A DNA stretch of 64,000 nucleotides. Origin: Cupriavidus pampae (GTDB lineage: Bacteria; Pseudomonadota; Gammaproteobacteria; Burkholderiales; Burkholderiaceae). The stretch is taken from the NCBI RefSeq assembly GCF_914271485.1, contig NZ_CAJZAG010000001.1, positions 434,001-498,000 on the forward strand. The letters run 5' to 3'. Positions 37,817 to 48,479 of the stretch are shown here, in pieces. A model generated the notes under the pieces. That model was not told the origin of the DNA, did no database searches, and saw only the letters and a list, made by a program, of their open reading frames with translations. The stretch's first letter is position 1, and each line of letters opens with the position of its first letter. A program made the position numbers and the translations under genes.

Positions 37817-38661
37817 CCCCTGTGCTGGTATTCGACATCGAGACCATTCCCGATGTCGCCGGCCTGCGCCGTTTGCATGACCATCCCGCCTCGATGAGCG
37901 ACGCCGAAGTCGCCGAGCATGCCTTTGCCGCCCGCCGGGAAAAGACCGGCTCGGACTTCCTGCCGCATCATCTGCAGCGCGTGGCCGCGATTTCCTGCGT
38001 GCTGCGCCGCACGCAGCGTGACGGGTCGGCATCGTTCCATGTCGGCACGCTCGGCACCGTCGAGGACACCGAGGCCACGCTGATCCAGAAGTTCTACGAA
38101 CTGATCTCGCGCTATAGCCCGCAGCTCGTGTCGTGGAACGGCGGTGGCTTCGATCTGCCCGTGCTGCACTATCGTGGCCTGGTCAACGGCGTGTCCGCGC
38201 CGCGCTACTGGGAGATGGGCGAGGGCCGCGAGGATGACAGCCGCGACTTCAAGTGGAACAACTACATCAGCCGCTATCACATGCGGCATCTGGACCTGAT
38301 GGATCTGCTGGCGATGTACCAGCCGCGCGCGAGCGCGCCGCTGGACGACCTCGCCAAGTTGTGCGGATTCCCGGGCAAGATGGGCATGGATGGCAGCAAG
38401 GTGTGGGAGGCCTATCAGGCCGGCCAGCTCGACGCGATTCGCGCGTACTGCGAGACCGACGTCGTCAACACCTACCTCGTGTACTGCCGCTTTCAGCTGA
38501 TGCGCGGCGGCCTGTCCGCACGCGAATTCGATCGCGAAGTCGCCTTCGTGCAGGAATCGCTGGCCGAGCTGCCGGGCGAGCAGTGGATGGAATATCTGCG
38601 CGCTTTCCAGGTACGTCCGCTCAGCGGGGAAGCCGAGGACGACGAGTCGGAGTCGTTCTGA
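37813..38661 (+). CDS. PolB-type 3'-5' exonuclease domain protein
   Basis: A 282-residue DnaQ-like exonuclease related to the proofreading domain of family B polymerases, with no polymerase part. The Exo I motif is VFDIETIPD (DxE), Exo II is [12 protein letters not shown] and Exo III is the [16 protein letters not shown] segment with catalytic Asp. Its ATG overlaps the rpoS stop by 4 bases (ATGA). A role in DNA maintenance during stationary phase is a reasonable inference from this coupling. It ends one base before the stop of the convergent EEP gene. Confidence 0.9.
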   Translation: MTPVLVFDIETIPDVAGLRRLHDHPASMSDAEVAEHAFAARREKTGSDFLPHHLQRVAAISCVLRRTQRDGSASFHVGTLGTVEDTEATLIQKFYELISRYSPQLVSWNGGGFDLPVLHYRGLVNGVSAPRYWEMGEGREDDSRDFKWNNYISRYHMRHLDLMDLLAMYQPRASAPLDDLAKLCGFPGKMGMDGSKVWEAYQAGQLDAIRAYCETDVVNTYLVYCRFQLMRGGLSAREFDREVAFVQESLAELPGEQWMEYLRAFQVRPLSGEAEDDESESF

Positions 38662-38662
38662 G

Positions 38663-39529
38663 TTACATATCGAGGCTCAGGTGAATCGGCTGATGGTCCG
38701 AATTCGCCGTGTTGCCGTTGACCTCGCAGTATTTCACGCGATCCAGCAGGTTCCCCGTCACGAACACGAAGTCGCATGCAAACGGCGGCTCCGTCCATTG
38801 CTCGCGATCGTATAGCGCGCAGGTCGGCGCATGTGGCGTGCCGGGATGTGTATGCACCCAGGCGTCGTGCCACGCAGGGGTGCGATCGCCGGGTTGGTCA
38901 TTAAAGGGCGCGAGCATGTGCTGGTACGCGACGTCATCGGTCTTGCTGTTGAAGTCGCCGCAGAGAATCGCCTCGGTGGGGCGCGGCTCGGGGGCAAATG
39001 GCCCCGGCTTCTGATCGCTGCGTCCCGGATGCCGCGCGTGCGCACATGCTTCGGCATGCCACAGGCGCAAGGCCTCGGCCTGCGCCGAGCGCTGCGTCTG
39101 CGAGTAGTACTCCAGGTGGGTGCTGATCACGCGCACGCGCCGCGCGCCAACCTCGAGTGTCGCCTCCAGTGCCACGCGCGGCATCGACGGGACGCTCGGG
39201 TCGGCCGGCCATGGCAACGCATGGCGAAACACTTCACGGATCGGCAGTCGCGTTGCGATGACGTTGCCGAACTGGCGCGGCCCGCCATCGTTGCCGCGGC
39301 GGTCCACGCCCGGCGCGAACAGGATCTGGTAGCCGGGCAGCAGGGCCGTGAGCTCGGCCACCTGATCGCGCTGTGGGCCACCGGCCATGTCAGTGAACCC
39401 GCGCGTGATCTCCTGCAGGCAGATTACGTCGGCGTCGGCCATGTCGCGCAGCGTGGCCACCGTGCGGGCCAGATCGACCCGGCCGTCCGCGCCGCGGCCC
39501 CATTGAACGTTCCAGTTCAGCAATTCCAT
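38663..39529 (-). CDS. Endonuclease/exonuclease/phosphatase family protein
   Basis: A 288-residue member of the EEP (DNase I-like) fold. Features are the N-terminal [11 protein letters not shown] (Asn ligand), the ICLQEI catalytic Glu, [19 protein letters not shown] with the Asp-Asn pair, and the final NSDHQPI His. The family cuts phosphodiester bonds in nucleic acids, phosphoinositides or related molecules; the substrate here is unknown. No signal peptide. The ATG at 39529 starts [10 protein letters not shown]. It is convergent with the exonuclease gene (one base apart) and divergent from rlmD. Confidence 0.9.
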   Translation of the reverse strand: MELLNWNVQWGRGADGRVDLARTVATLRDMADADVICLQEITRGFTDMAGGPQRDQVAELTALLPGYQILFAPGVDRRGNDGGPRQFGNVIATRLPIREVFRHALPWPADPSVPSMPRVALEATLEVGARRVRVISTHLEYYSQTQRSAQAEALRLWHAEACAHARHPGRSDQKPGPFAPEPRPTEAILCGDFNSKTDDVAYQHMLAPFNDQPGDRTPAWHDAWVHTHPGTPHAPTCALYDREQWTEPPFACDFVFVTGNLLDRVKYCEVNGNTANSDHQPIHLSLDM

Positions 39530-39552
39530 CGTGTCTCTCCAGTCGACTGGAC

Positions 39553-39558
39553 TACAAT
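39553..39558 (+). promoter_or_regulatory. -10 element for rlmD
   Basis: TACAAT followed by CGCGC lies 36 bases before the proposed GTG start of rlmD. It helps to exclude a start at the GTG at 39531, which would precede the promoter. Confidence 0.55.
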
Positions 39559-39593
39559 CGCGCATTCGCAAAACAATACGCCAGGTCCCGCAG

Positions 39594-41051
39594 GTGTCTC
39601 AATCCGTGTCCGTCCCGCATGATCAGGGCGAGGCCGCGCCGTCAGGTGTCGCGTCCGCCGCATCCCCAGCCGCCGTGCTCGCTGCCCCCAACGTTGCCCC
39701 CAAGGCTGCCCGGGCCGAGTCCGTCGTCGTCATCGACAGTCTCGACATGGAAGCGCGTGGCGTCGGTCGTCTCGTCAACGAAGACGGCACCCAGGGCAAG
39801 GTGATCTTTGTCGAGGGCGCGCTGCCCGGTGAAACAGTGAGCTATCGCAGCTTCAAGCGCAAGCCGAGCTACGAGCAGGCGGCGCTGGTCGAGATCAAGA
39901 AATCTTCGGTGGATCGCATAACGCCTGGTTGCCAGTATTTCGGCCTCTGTGGCGGCTGTTCGATGCAACACCTCGACTCGCGCGCGCAGATCGCGATCAA
40001 GCAGCGCATTCTCGAGGACAACCTGTGGCATCTGTCGAAGGTGCGCCCCGACGTCGTGTTCCGCCCGATCGCGGGCCCGGATTGGGGCTATCGCTATCGC
40101 GCGCGGCTGACCGTGCGCTACGTGGCCAAGAAGGGCACGGCGCTGGTCGGTTTCCATGAGCGCAAGAGCAGCTATGTGGCGGACATGACGTCGTGCGAAG
40201 TATTGCCGCCGCATGTGTCAGCATTGTTGGTGCCGCTGCGCGAACTCGTGACGGGCCTGTCCATTCGCGATCGCATGCCGCAGATCGAGATCGCGGTCGG
40301 TCATGACATCACCGCGCTCGTGCTGCGTATCCTCGAGCCGCTGACCGACGAGGACAAGGACCTGCTGCGCGCATTCGCGGATCGGCATGGCGTGCAATTC
40401 TGGCTGCAACCGAAGGGCCCGGACACCGTGCACGTGTTCCATCCGGCGGATCGCGAACTGGCGTACACGTTGCCCGAATTCGGTATCCGCATGCCGTTCA
40501 AGCCGACCGATTTCACGCAGGTCAATCATCAGATCAACCGCGTGCTGATCGGCCGCGCGCTGCGCCTGCTCGATGCGCAGCCGACGGAGCGTCTGCTCGA
40601 CCTGTTCTGCGGCATCGGCAACTTCACGCTGCCGCTCGCGACGCAGGGCACATCGGTCATGGGCATCGAGGGCAGCGAGGTGCTGACCACACGCGCGCTG
40701 GCCAACGCCGAGTACAACGGACTCGCGCACAAGACGTCGTTCGCATGCCGCAATCTGTTCGAGGTAACGGGCGAGGATATCGCCGCGCTGGGCCGTTTCG
40801 ACCGCTGGCTGGTCGATCCGCCGCGCGAGGGCGCGCTGGCCGTAAGCAAGGCGCTGGCGGAGTTGCACCAGCAGGGCAGTGACGTGCTGCCGCAGCGCAT
40901 CGTGTACGTGTCGTGCAACCCGGCCACGCTCGCGCGCGACGCGGGCCTGCTTGTGCACGAGGCGGGCTACAAGCTCAGCGGCGCGGGCGTGGTGAACATG
41001 TTCCCGCACACCTCGCACGTGGAATCGATCGCGGTATTCGATCGTGTATAA
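39594..41051 (+). CDS. rlmD: 23S rRNA (uracil-1939-C5)-methyltransferase
   Basis: A 485-residue SAM-dependent rRNA methyltransferase of the TrmA/RumA type. It has a TRAM domain ([15 protein letters not shown]...GALPGETV), the iron-sulfur cysteines in [12 protein letters not shown] plus a fourth Cys, the SAM motif [16 protein letters not shown] and the catalytic nucleophile in [12 protein letters not shown]. The start is uncertain: I take the GTG at 39594, because the upstream GTG at 39531 precedes the -10 box at 39553. The first 40 residues are Ala/Pro-rich and poorly conserved. A 14-bp tandem repeat covers the stop codon. Confidence 0.93.
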   Translation: MSQSVSVPHDQGEAAPSGVASAASPAAVLAAPNVAPKAARAESVVVIDSLDMEARGVGRLVNEDGTQGKVIFVEGALPGETVSYRSFKRKPSYEQAALVEIKKSSVDRITPGCQYFGLCGGCSMQHLDSRAQIAIKQRILEDNLWHLSKVRPDVVFRPIAGPDWGYRYRARLTVRYVAKKGTALVGFHERKSSYVADMTSCEVLPPHVSALLVPLRELVTGLSIRDRMPQIEIAVGHDITALVLRILEPLTDEDKDLLRAFADRHGVQFWLQPKGPDTVHVFHPADRELAYTLPEFGIRMPFKPTDFTQVNHQINRVLIGRALRLLDAQPTERLLDLFCGIGNFTLPLATQGTSVMGIEGSEVLTTRALANAEYNGLAHKTSFACRNLFEVTGEDIAALGRFDRWLVDPPREGALAVSKALAELHQQGSDVLPQRIVYVSCNPATLARDAGLLVHEAGYKLSGAGVVNMFPHTSHVESIAVFDRV

Positions 41052-41095
41052 GCGATCGTGTATAAGCGATCGCGTACAAGCGATCGTCATTCAGC
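41040..41095 (+). repeat. 14-bp tandem repeat across the rlmD stop codon
   Basis: GATCGTGTATAAGC occurs twice exactly, then GATCGCGTACAAGC and GATCGTCATTCAGC. The first copy holds the rlmD TAA (41049-41051); the second gives TAA in another frame. Confidence 0.85.
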
Positions 41096-41105
41096 GAACA
41101 GGCAT

Positions 41106-41135
41106 AAAAAAACCGGCCCGAAGGCCGGTTTTTTA
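41106..41135. terminator. Bidirectional terminator between rlmD and the BI-1 gene
   Basis: AACCGGCC-CGAA-GGCCGGTT is a perfect 8-base stem with A residues before and T residues after it. It serves both converging genes. Confidence 0.92.
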
Positions 41136-41150
41136 TTGCCCGGAGGCAGG

Positions 41151-41858
41151 TCAGTCGCGGTTGCCGCCGAAGATGCCGAGCAGTGCCAGCAGATTCACGA
41201 ACACGTTGTACACGTCAAGGTAGATCGCGAGCGTGGCCGTTACGTAGTTCGTTTCGCCGCCATTCACCACGCGCTGCACGTCGATCAGGATGAACGCCGA
41301 GAAGATTGCGATGGCGATCAGCGACACGGTGATCATCAGCGCCGGCAGATGCAGGAAGATGTTCGCGACGGAGGCGAGGATCAGCATGATCACGCCGACC
41401 ATCAGGAACTTGGTCATGCCCGAGAAATCACGCTTGCTCGTGGTGGCGATGGTAGCCATGGTCGCGAACACCGCGGCGGTGCCGCCGAACGCGTACATGA
41501 TCAACGCGGGACCGTTCGAGAAACGCAGCGTCACACCGATCAGGTTGGACAGCCACAGGCCCATCACGAACGTGAAGGCCAGTAGCAGCACGACGCCCAT
41601 ACCGCTGTTCTTGGTCTTCTCGATGGCGAACATGAAGCCGAACATGACCGCGATGAACAGAATAGCCGAGATGCCCGGGCTACCCGCGATCAGCGTGAAG
41701 CCGCCCATGGCGACGCCCAGCCAGGCGCCGAGCACTGTCGGGATCATCGACAAGGCGAGCAGCCAGTATGTATTGCGCAGGACCCGGTTGCGCGCGACCG
41801 CGGCATTGGCGCCCGAGGCGCTGTTGCCGAAGCTGTAGGTATCGAGCCTTTCGTTCAT
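41151..41858 (-). CDS. Bax inhibitor-1/YccA family membrane protein
   Basis: A 235-residue inner-membrane protein with seven hydrophobic helices. The short charged N-terminus (MNERLDTYSFGNSAS) and the last helix region with Asp residues (FSAFILIDVQRVVNGG and DVYNVFVNLLALLG) are typical of the BI-1 family, whose acidic pair forms a pH-sensitive Ca2+ leak. In E. coli YccA interacts with FtsH and HflKC; hflK and hflC are present in this window about 12 kb away, so a link is plausible but not shown. AGGAGT precedes the ATG. Confidence 0.93.
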   Translation of the reverse strand: MNERLDTYSFGNSASGANAAVARNRVLRNTYWLLALSMIPTVLGAWLGVAMGGFTLIAGSPGISAILFIAVMFGFMFAIEKTKNSGMGVVLLLAFTFVMGLWLSNLIGVTLRFSNGPALIMYAFGGTAAVFATMATIATTSKRDFSGMTKFLMVGVIMLILASVANIFLHLPALMITVSLIAIAIFSAFILIDVQRVVNGGETNYVTATLAIYLDVYNVFVNLLALLGIFGGNRD

Positions 41859-42259
41859 GGTGACTCCTGTCTAAAAGTGGTGTGGCCGGGTGGCCCCGGC
41901 GCGGCACAATCCGAATGTCGCACCGCGTCAGTTGAATTGCAAGGGGCGCCCGCCATCTATTACGGCAATGTAATGGTGGAGCGCGGGTTGCGCCCAGCTT
42001 CGCTTCGGACGCGAGTATCGCGCGGTTTTGTCTTAACAACCATACCTGGCGAAGCTTGTCTTGCAGATTCGAACACATTTGACGCCGCGCAAGGTAAAGT
42101 GTTCCCGATATGTGATTTATATAACACATCGAGCGGACGCGCAAAGATTACAAGCGATCACAGTGCAACCCCGGTTGCCCCCGCTCGAATCCGTCATGGT
42201 CTCGTGCTAGAATTGCACGTTTATTCCTTTAGTAACCCCTTCATTTTTCGGAGTTTTTC
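41859..42259. promoter_or_regulatory. Divergent intergenic region between the BI-1 gene and ndk
   Basis: About 400 bases without a credible gene. It contains TTGACG at 42079-42084, an A/T-rich dyad with arms ATGTG (42110) and CACAT (42125), and TAGAAT at 42208-42213, which fits the ndk -10. It should hold promoters for both flanking genes. Confidence 0.45.
42208..42213 (+). promoter_or_regulatory. Probable -10 element for ndk
   Basis: TAGAAT lies 47 bases before the ndk ATG. GGAG is present 8 bases before that ATG. Confidence 0.5.
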
Positions 42260-42685
42260 ATGGCGATCGAACGCACCCTGTCGATTATCAAGCCGGATGC
42301 CGTGGCCAAGAACGTTATCGGCCAGATCTACGCCCGTTTCGAGGCCGCCGGCCTCAAGATCGTTGCCGCCAAGCTGGTTCAGCTGTCGCGTAGCGAAGCC
42401 GAGCAGTTCTACGGCGTGCACAAGGAGCGTCCTTTCTTCAAGGACCTCGTGGACTTCATGGTTTCGGGCCCGGTGATGATCCAGGCTCTGGAAGGCGAAA
42501 ACGCCATTGCCAAGAACCGTGACCTGATGGGCGCCACGGACCCGAAGAAGGCCGACAAGGGCACCATCCGCGCCGACTTTGCCGACAGCATCGACGCGAA
42601 CGCCGTGCACGGTTCGGACGGTGCGGAGACCGCCGCTGCCGAAGTGGCATTCTTCTTTGCTGGTCTGAACGTTTACAGCCGCTGA
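42260..42685 (+). CDS. ndk: Nucleoside diphosphate kinase
   Basis: A 141-residue enzyme that balances NTP and dNTP pools by phosphate transfer through a phospho-histidine. The catalytic His is in the motif NAVHGSDG. It starts [15 protein letters not shown], the usual opening, with CGGAG upstream. It is the first gene of a long co-directional chain ending at purA. Length matches the bacterial family. Confidence 0.98.
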   Translation: MAIERTLSIIKPDAVAKNVIGQIYARFEAAGLKIVAAKLVQLSRSEAEQFYGVHKERPFFKDLVDFMVSGPVMIQALEGENAIAKNRDLMGATDPKKADKGTIRADFADSIDANAVHGSDGAETAAAEVAFFFAGLNVYSR

Positions 42686-42729
42686 TCGTCCCCGGACATC
42701 GCGCTGAACCCCACGCTGGAACTGTAGTC

Positions 42730-43881
42730 ATGAACGATCTCGTCAATCTGCTCGATCTGGATGCGGACGCGCTCACCGCTTATTGCGGCGAGCTCGGCGA
42801 GAAGCCGTTCCGTGCGCGTCAGTTGCAGCGCTGGATCCACCAGTTCGGCGCCAGCCGCTTCGACACCATGTCGGATCTCGCCAAGTCGCTGCGCGAAAAG
42901 CTCGCGACGCGAGCCGAGATCCGGGCACCGTCCATCATCGCCGACAACGTGTCGAGCGACGGTACGCGCAAGTGGCTCGTCGATGTGGGCGCCGGCAATG
43001 CGGTGGAGACCGTGTACATCCCCGAGGAAACGCGCGGCACGCTGTGCGTGTCCTCGCAAGCGGGGTGCGCGGTCAACTGTCGTTTCTGCTCGACCGGCAA
43101 GCAGGGGTTCTCGCGGAACCTCAGCACGGGCGAGATCATCGGCCAGCTCTGGATGGCCGAGTTCGCGATGCGTGAGCACCTGGGCCGTGGTCCCAAGGAT
43201 GAGCGCGTGATCTCGAACGTCGTGATGATGGGCATGGGTGAACCGCTGCTCAATTACGAACAGGTCGTGCCGGCCTTGCGGCTGATGCTCGACGACAACG
43301 CGTACGGCCTGTCGCGCCGCCGCGTGACGGTGTCCACCTCCGGCGTGGTGCCGATGATGGACCGGCTGTCGAAGGATCTGCCCGTGGCGCTCGCGGTATC
43401 GCTGCACGCCTCCAACGATCCGCTGCGCGACATGCTCGTGCCGCTGAACAAGAAGTACCCGCTGGCCGAACTGATGGCGGCATGCCGCCGCTACCTCGAG
43501 TTCGCGCCGCGCGATTTCATTACCTTCGAATACTGCATGCTCGATGGCGTCAACGATGGCGTCGAACATGCGCGGGAGCTGTTGAAGCTCGTGGCCGACG
43601 TGCCATGCAAGTTCAACCTGATCCCGTTCAATCCGTTCCCGGAATCGGGGCTGAAGCGCTCGAATAACGAGCAGATTCGCCGCTTCGCCCAGGTGCTGAT
43701 GGACGCGGGCATCATTACCACGATCCGCAAGACCCGCGGCGATGATATCGACGCCGCGTGCGGCCAGCTGGCCGGCGAAGTCAAGGATCGTACCCGTCTG
43801 GCCGAGCGCGGCAAGTTCGGCAAGATCACGCCACTGGTGCCGGTCTATACCGGCAAAGCTCGGGAGGCTCGCCCCGCATGA
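42730..43881 (+). CDS. rlmN: Dual-specificity RNA methyltransferase RlmN
   Basis: A 383-residue radical-SAM enzyme that methylates C2 of A2503 in 23S rRNA and A37 in some tRNAs. The CxxxCxxC cluster is in [19 protein letters not shown]. Further motifs are [14 protein letters not shown], the [10 protein letters not shown] loop and the C-terminal catalytic Cys in DIDAACGQL. The stop overlaps the pilW start by 4 bases. Located 45 bases after ndk. Confidence 0.97.
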   Translation: MNDLVNLLDLDADALTAYCGELGEKPFRARQLQRWIHQFGASRFDTMSDLAKSLREKLATRAEIRAPSIIADNVSSDGTRKWLVDVGAGNAVETVYIPEETRGTLCVSSQAGCAVNCRFCSTGKQGFSRNLSTGEIIGQLWMAEFAMREHLGRGPKDERVISNVVMMGMGEPLLNYEQVVPALRLMLDDNAYGLSRRRVTVSTSGVVPMMDRLSKDLPVALAVSLHASNDPLRDMLVPLNKKYPLAELMAACRRYLEFAPRDFITFEYCMLDGVNDGVEHARELLKLVADVPCKFNLIPFNPFPESGLKRSNNEQIRRFAQVLMDAGIITTIRKTRGDDIDAACGQLAGEVKDRTRLAERGKFGKITPLVPVYTGKAREARPA

Positions 43882-44657
43882 TGCGTCTGATTGTCACGGC
43901 CCTGCTGGGGCTGTTGGTTCTGTCTGCCTGCACGCTGCCGCCGCCTCCGCCGCAGGGTATCACCACCGCTTCCGATCAGACCGAGGTCAGCCGCCGGGCA
44001 ACGATTCGCCTGCAACTGGCGATGGGGTATCTGGAAGCCGGGCAATATTCGGTGGCGCTCGACGAAAGCAAGCAGGCGATCGCGGTCGATCCGAGTATGG
44101 TCGATGCGTATCACGTGCGCGCGCTCGCCTATATGGGCATGAATGAACGCGCGTTGGCGGAAGACAGCTTCCGCACCGCGCTGTCGCTGCGTCCCAACGA
44201 CGCCGACGTGCTGAACAACTATGGCTGGTTCCTGTGCCAGAACAATCGTTCGAGCGAAGGCCTGCCGATCCTGCGGCGCGCGGTGGAAGCGCCATCGATC
44301 ACCGGCCCGGTCAAGCCGCTGATCAGCCTTGGTGTGTGCGAACTGCGTACCGGTGATAGCGACGGCGCGGAAAAGACGCTGCTGCGCGCGCTCGGCTACG
44401 ACCGCGTCAACCAGGCGGCAACCACCAATCTGGCGCTGGTCTATTACCGGCGTGGTGACTACGCCCAGGCCCAACAATTTATCGGACGCGTCAATAACGG
44501 CCGGACCCCGACCGCGCAATCGCTTTGGCTGGGCGCGCGCATCGCGCATCGGCGCAGCGACGCGACGGGACAGAAGGCGCTGGTGGGGCAGCTGAGGAGT
44601 CTGTTCCCGGATTCGCGCGAGGTGACCGCCTACGAACAAGGAGCATGGGATGAGTGA
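43878..44657 (+). CDS. pilW: Type IV pilus biogenesis/stability lipoprotein PilW
   Basis: A 259-residue lipoprotein with lipobox LSAC (about residue 18), a Pro-rich spacer and several TPR units (for example [20 protein letters not shown] and [17 protein letters not shown]). PilW/PilF-type proteins help assemble the PilQ secretin in the outer membrane. ATGA overlap with rlmN and an 8-base overlap with rodZ show a tight operon. Placement between rlmN and rodZ is the standard location for this gene. Confidence 0.92.
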   Translation: MMRLIVTALLGLLVLSACTLPPPPPQGITTASDQTEVSRRATIRLQLAMGYLEAGQYSVALDESKQAIAVDPSMVDAYHVRALAYMGMNERALAEDSFRTALSLRPNDADVLNNYGWFLCQNNRSSEGLPILRRAVEAPSITGPVKPLISLGVCELRTGDSDGAEKTLLRALGYDRVNQAATTNLALVYYRRGDYAQAQQFIGRVNNGRTPTAQSLWLGARIAHRRSDATGQKALVGQLRSLFPDSREVTAYEQGAWDE

Positions 44658-45732
44658 ACAGGAGCGTGCCGCAAGCCAGACCGCCTTGGGCGTCGTGGAG
44701 ACCGATCGTGACGCCGTGGCGCGCGAGATCGGCGCACAGCTCAAGGAGGGGCGCGAGGCGCAGCGCTTGTCGCTCGAGGACGTGAGCGCGCGGCTCAAGG
44801 TGGCGGCGCCCAAGCTCGCGGCGATCGAGTCGGGCAACGTGTCGAGCCTGCCGGACGTGACGTTCGCCAAGGGCGTGATGCGCGCCTATGCCCGCACGCT
44901 TCATATCGATATCGACCCGTTGCTGGGGCGTTATCACGCACAGGCGCAGACCGCGCCGGTGGCGGAGATCACGCGTCGGCACGAAGGCTCGCTGAATCAA
45001 GCGTTCGACGATCGCAAGCGCTTCGGCTCGAGCACGTCCAGCGGCAGCGGTGGCCGGGTGATCTGGTTGCTTCTGGTGGTGGCGGGGCTTGCCGCAGGTG
45101 GCTGGTTCGGCTACGACCACTTCAAGGCGTGGCTTGATGCGCGCAGCCAGCATGTGGCGGAAGTGTCCGCCAGCGAAGAGGCGGCGACGCAGACGACCAG
45201 CGATGGCACCGTGACCGCGACGCTGCCGACCGTGATGACCGGCAACGATTCGCCGGCACCGTCGGAAGCGCCCGCCGTGACCACGCCCGTACCGCCCACG
45301 ACCGCTGCGACCTCAGCGACCTCAGCGACCGCCACGCCATCCGCGCCATCCGCGCCGACCACGGCCAGCGGCATGCCGCTGGCGACCGGTGGCGCGTTGG
45401 CGCCGAGCGTGAAGGACGTGCCCGCACCGAGCGCCGCACCGGCGCCCGCCGCGGCGGCCACGGCCGCCACCGCAATGCCGGCAGCGGCAGCCGGTGGCGA
45501 TGTCGAGTTGCGTTTCTCGGGCGATACCTGGTACGAGGTTCGCGACCGCAACGGCAAGGTGGTGCTGGGTGGCACGGCCAAGGCCGGCGACGTGGTGGCC
45601 GGTGCCGGCGCCGCGCCGTACAAGCTCGTGATCGGCAACGTGAAGGGTGTCGAATCGGTGCGTCGTAACGGCGCACCCGTGGATTTCAAGAGTGCGGACC
45701 GCAACAACGTGGCGCGCATGACGCTGCAGTGA
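44650..45732 (+). CDS. rodZ: RodZ-like helix-turn-helix membrane protein
   Basis: A 360-residue protein with an N-terminal HTH domain (about 25-95, QLKEGREAQRLSLEDVSARL), one transmembrane helix at 136-154 (WLLLVVAGLAAGGWFGY), a long Thr/Ala/Pro-rich periplasmic linker, and a C-terminal beta domain (VELRFSGDTWYEVRDRNGK) of the DUF4115 type. In E. coli RodZ binds MreB to hold rod shape. It overlaps pilW by 8 bases. Weak direct repeats (CATGACGCTGCA and CATGACGTTGCA) lie on both sides of the stop codon. Confidence 0.9.
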   Translation: MSEQERAASQTALGVVETDRDAVAREIGAQLKEGREAQRLSLEDVSARLKVAAPKLAAIESGNVSSLPDVTFAKGVMRAYARTLHIDIDPLLGRYHAQAQTAPVAEITRRHEGSLNQAFDDRKRFGSSTSSGSGGRVIWLLLVVAGLAAGGWFGYDHFKAWLDARSQHVAEVSASEEAATQTTSDGTVTATLPTVMTGNDSPAPSEAPAVTTPVPPTTAATSATSATATPSAPSAPTTASGMPLATGGALAPSVKDVPAPSAAPAPAAAATAATAMPAAAAGGDVELRFSGDTWYEVRDRNGKVVLGGTAKAGDVVAGAGAAPYKLVIGNVKGVESVRRNGAPVDFKSADRNNVARMTLQ

Positions 45733-45804
45733 TAACGCTGTCGTCATGACGTTGCAAACACGCGCGGTCGGTGCAAACCGTCAAGCATGCAAGGTGGTAA
45801 TGCG

Positions 45805-47088
45805 ATGAATCAAGAGGCTTTCCAGCCCGTTCTTCCGGGTCCGTTGCCGCGTCGGCAGTCGCGCCAGGCGCGCGTGGTGTGGGGTGACAATGTCGTCCTG
45901 ATCGGTGGTGGCGCACCCGTGCGCATCCAGTCGATGACCAACACCGATACCGTCGACGCGATCGGTACGGCCATCCAGATCAAGGAACTCGCGCGCGCGG
46001 GCTCCGAGATCGTTCGTATCACGGTGAATACGCCCGAAGCGGCGGCCGCGGTGCCCGCGGTGCGCGAGCAGCTCGACCGCATGGGCGTCGATGTGCCGCT
46101 GGTCGGCGACTTCCACTACAACGGCCACACGCTGCTGCGCGACTATCCCGCGTGCGCGGAGGCGTTGTCGAAGTACCGCATCAACCCGGGCAACGTGGGC
46201 AAGGGCGCCAAGCGCGACACGCAGTTCGCGCAGATGATCGAGATGGCGTGCCGCTATGACAAGCCGGTGCGTATCGGCGTGAACTGGGGCAGTCTGGATC
46301 AGGATCTGCTGGCGCGTATCATGGACGAGAACGCGCAACGCGCGCAGCCATGGCCCGCGCAGAGCGTGATGGTGGAAGCGCTGATCACGTCGGCGATCGA
46401 GTCCGCGCTCAAGGCCGAGGAAATTGGCCTGCCGGGCAACCAGATCATTCTGTCGTGCAAGGTCTCGCAGGTGCAGGAACTGATCGCGACGTATCGCGAA
46501 CTCGCGCGCCGTTGCGACTACGCGCTGCATCTGGGCCTGACCGAAGCCGGCATGGGCAGCAAGGGCATCGTGGCATCGACGGCCGCGCTGTCGGTGCTGC
46601 TGCAGGAAGGCATCGGCGACACGATCCGCATCTCGCTGACGCCGGAACCGGGCGCGCCGCGCGAGAAGGAAGTCTACGTGGGGCAGGAAATCCTGCAGAC
46701 CATGGGCCTGCGCAACTTCACCCCGATGGTGATTGCATGCCCCGGCTGCGGCCGTACCACGAGCACGACGTTCCAGGAACTGGCCGCGAGCATCCAGTCG
46801 TATCTGCGCGAGCAGATGCCGGTCTGGAAGACCGAGTATCCGGGCGTGGAAGAAATGGACGTGGCCGTGATGGGCTGCATCGTCAACGGTCCCGGCGAGA
46901 GCAAGCATGCCAACATCGGCATCTCGCTGCCGGGTTCGGGCGAATCGCCGGCGGCGCCGGTGTTCGTTGACGGCGTCAAGGTGAAGACGCTGCGCGGCGA
47001 ACGCATTGCCGAAGAGTTCCAGGCGATCGTGGATGAATACGTGCGCACGCACTACGGCGCCAACGCCGTGCGTGCCGCCATTGCTTAA
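45805..47088 (+). CDS. ispG: 4-hydroxy-3-methylbut-2-enyl diphosphate synthase (flavodoxin)
   Basis: A 427-residue [4Fe-4S] enzyme of the MEP isoprenoid pathway. Cysteines of the cluster are in [13 protein letters not shown] and [10 protein letters not shown]. The ATG at 45805 is preferred over one at 45787 since AAGGTGG lies 8 bases before it. The N-terminal TIM barrel begins [13 protein letters not shown]. It carries an insertion of about 50 residues compared with E. coli IspG, as is common in beta-proteobacteria. Followed by hisS after 8 bases. Confidence 0.96.
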   Translation: MNQEAFQPVLPGPLPRRQSRQARVVWGDNVVLIGGGAPVRIQSMTNTDTVDAIGTAIQIKELARAGSEIVRITVNTPEAAAAVPAVREQLDRMGVDVPLVGDFHYNGHTLLRDYPACAEALSKYRINPGNVGKGAKRDTQFAQMIEMACRYDKPVRIGVNWGSLDQDLLARIMDENAQRAQPWPAQSVMVEALITSAIESALKAEEIGLPGNQIILSCKVSQVQELIATYRELARRCDYALHLGLTEAGMGSKGIVASTAALSVLLQEGIGDTIRISLTPEPGAPREKEVYVGQEILQTMGLRNFTPMVIACPGCGRTTSTTFQELAASIQSYLREQMPVWKTEYPGVEEMDVAVMGCIVNGPGESKHANIGISLPGSGESPAAPVFVDGVKVKTLRGERIAEEFQAIVDEYVRTHYGANAVRAAIA

Positions 47089-47096
47089 AAGAAGAA

Positions 47097-48452
47097 ATGA
47101 CTGAGAAGACGGAGAAGGTGCGCGCGTTGCAGGGTGTGAAGGGCATGAACGACATGCTGCCCGCCGACGCGCCGCTGTGGGAGCTGTTCGAAAGCACCGC
47201 GCGCTCGATGCTGCGTGCCTATGGCTACGAGCAACTGCGCACGCCGATCGTCGAGCAGACGCAGCTGTTCGTGCGCGGCATCGGCGAGGTGACTGACATC
47301 GTCGAGAAGGAAATGTACTCGTTCACCGATTCGCTGAACGGTGAGCAACTGACGCTGCGTCCCGAAGGCACGGCGGCTGCGGTGCGCGCGACGATCGAAC
47401 ACAACCTGCTGTATGACGGCCCCAAGCGCCTGTGGTACACGGGCCCGATGTTCCGTCACGAGCGTCCGCAGCGCGGCCGCTATCGCCAGTTCCATCAGCT
47501 TGGCGCCGAGGCGCTGGGCTTTGCTGGCCCGGACGTGGATGCGGAGATCATCCTGATGTGTCAGCGTCTGTGGGACGACCTTGGCCTGACCAACGTTCGT
47601 CTGGAGCTCAATTCGCTGGGCCAGGCGCACGAGCGCGCGGCGCATCGCGAGGAACTGATCAAGTACCTCGAGGGCTTCCAGGACATCCTCGACGAGGATG
47701 GCAAGCGCCGCCTGTACACGAATCCGCTGCGCGTGCTGGATACGAAGAATCCGGCGCTGCAGGAGATGGCCGCCAACGCGCCGAAGCTGATCGACTTCCT
47801 CGGCGAGGAGTCGCTCGCGCACTTCGATGGTGTGCAGCGGCTGCTCAAGGCCAACAACATTCCGTTCAAGATCAATCCGCGTCTCGTGCGCGGGCTCGAT
47901 TACTACAATCTGACTGTATTCGAGTGGATTACCGATAAGCTTGGCGCGCAGGGCACGATCGCCGGCGGTGGCCGTTACGATCCGCTGATCGCGCAGATGG
48001 GCGGCAAGTCGGCGCCCGCATGCGGCTGGGCCATGGGCATCGAGCGCATTATCGAACTGATGCGCGAAGAGAAGCTCGTGCCCGACGTCGAAGGTTGCGA
48101 CGTGTACGTGGTGCACCAGGGCACTGCCGCGGCCGAGCAGTCGATGATTGCCGCGGAGCGCCTGCGTGACGCGGGCCTCAACGTGGTGCTGCATGCCACG
48201 ACCGATGGCAAGAGTGGCAGCTTCAAGTCGCAGATGAAGCGGGCCGATGCCAGCGGCGCGTCGTTCGCCGTGATCATTGGCGAGGACGAAGTCGCCAAGG
48301 GTGTGGCACAGGTCAAGGAACTGCGTGGTGCGGGTGCCGAAGGCACCGGTGGCGCGCAGGAAACCGTGCCGGCCGAAGCACTCGTGGAACATGTGATCGA
48401 TCGGATGGTCAATGCCATCGAGAGCGATGACGACGAAGACGACGAGCAATAA
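47097..48452 (+). CDS. hisS: Histidine--tRNA ligase
   Basis: A 451-residue class II synthetase. Motif 2 is in [20 protein letters not shown], the histidine-binding loops are [13 protein letters not shown] and GGRYDPLI, and motif 3 is [11 protein letters not shown]. It charges tRNA-His. A short acidic tail ([10 protein letters not shown]) ends the protein. It lies between ispG and yfgM as in E. coli. Confidence 0.97.
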   Translation: MTEKTEKVRALQGVKGMNDMLPADAPLWELFESTARSMLRAYGYEQLRTPIVEQTQLFVRGIGEVTDIVEKEMYSFTDSLNGEQLTLRPEGTAAAVRATIEHNLLYDGPKRLWYTGPMFRHERPQRGRYRQFHQLGAEALGFAGPDVDAEIILMCQRLWDDLGLTNVRLELNSLGQAHERAAHREELIKYLEGFQDILDEDGKRRLYTNPLRVLDTKNPALQEMAANAPKLIDFLGEESLAHFDGVQRLLKANNIPFKINPRLVRGLDYYNLTVFEWITDKLGAQGTIAGGGRYDPLIAQMGGKSAPACGWAMGIERIIELMREEKLVPDVEGCDVYVVHQGTAAAEQSMIAAERLRDAGLNVVLHATTDGKSGSFKSQMKRADASGASFAVIIGEDEVAKGVAQVKELRGAGAEGTGGAQETVPAEALVEHVIDRMVNAIESDDDEDDEQ

Positions 48453-48479
48453 TTCAATCAACGCGGGTGATGTCTCGAC

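Noticed and set aside
39531..39593. Upstream GTG as the rlmD start
   Set aside because: The likely -10 box (39553-39558) lies downstream of this codon, so the transcript would not contain it.
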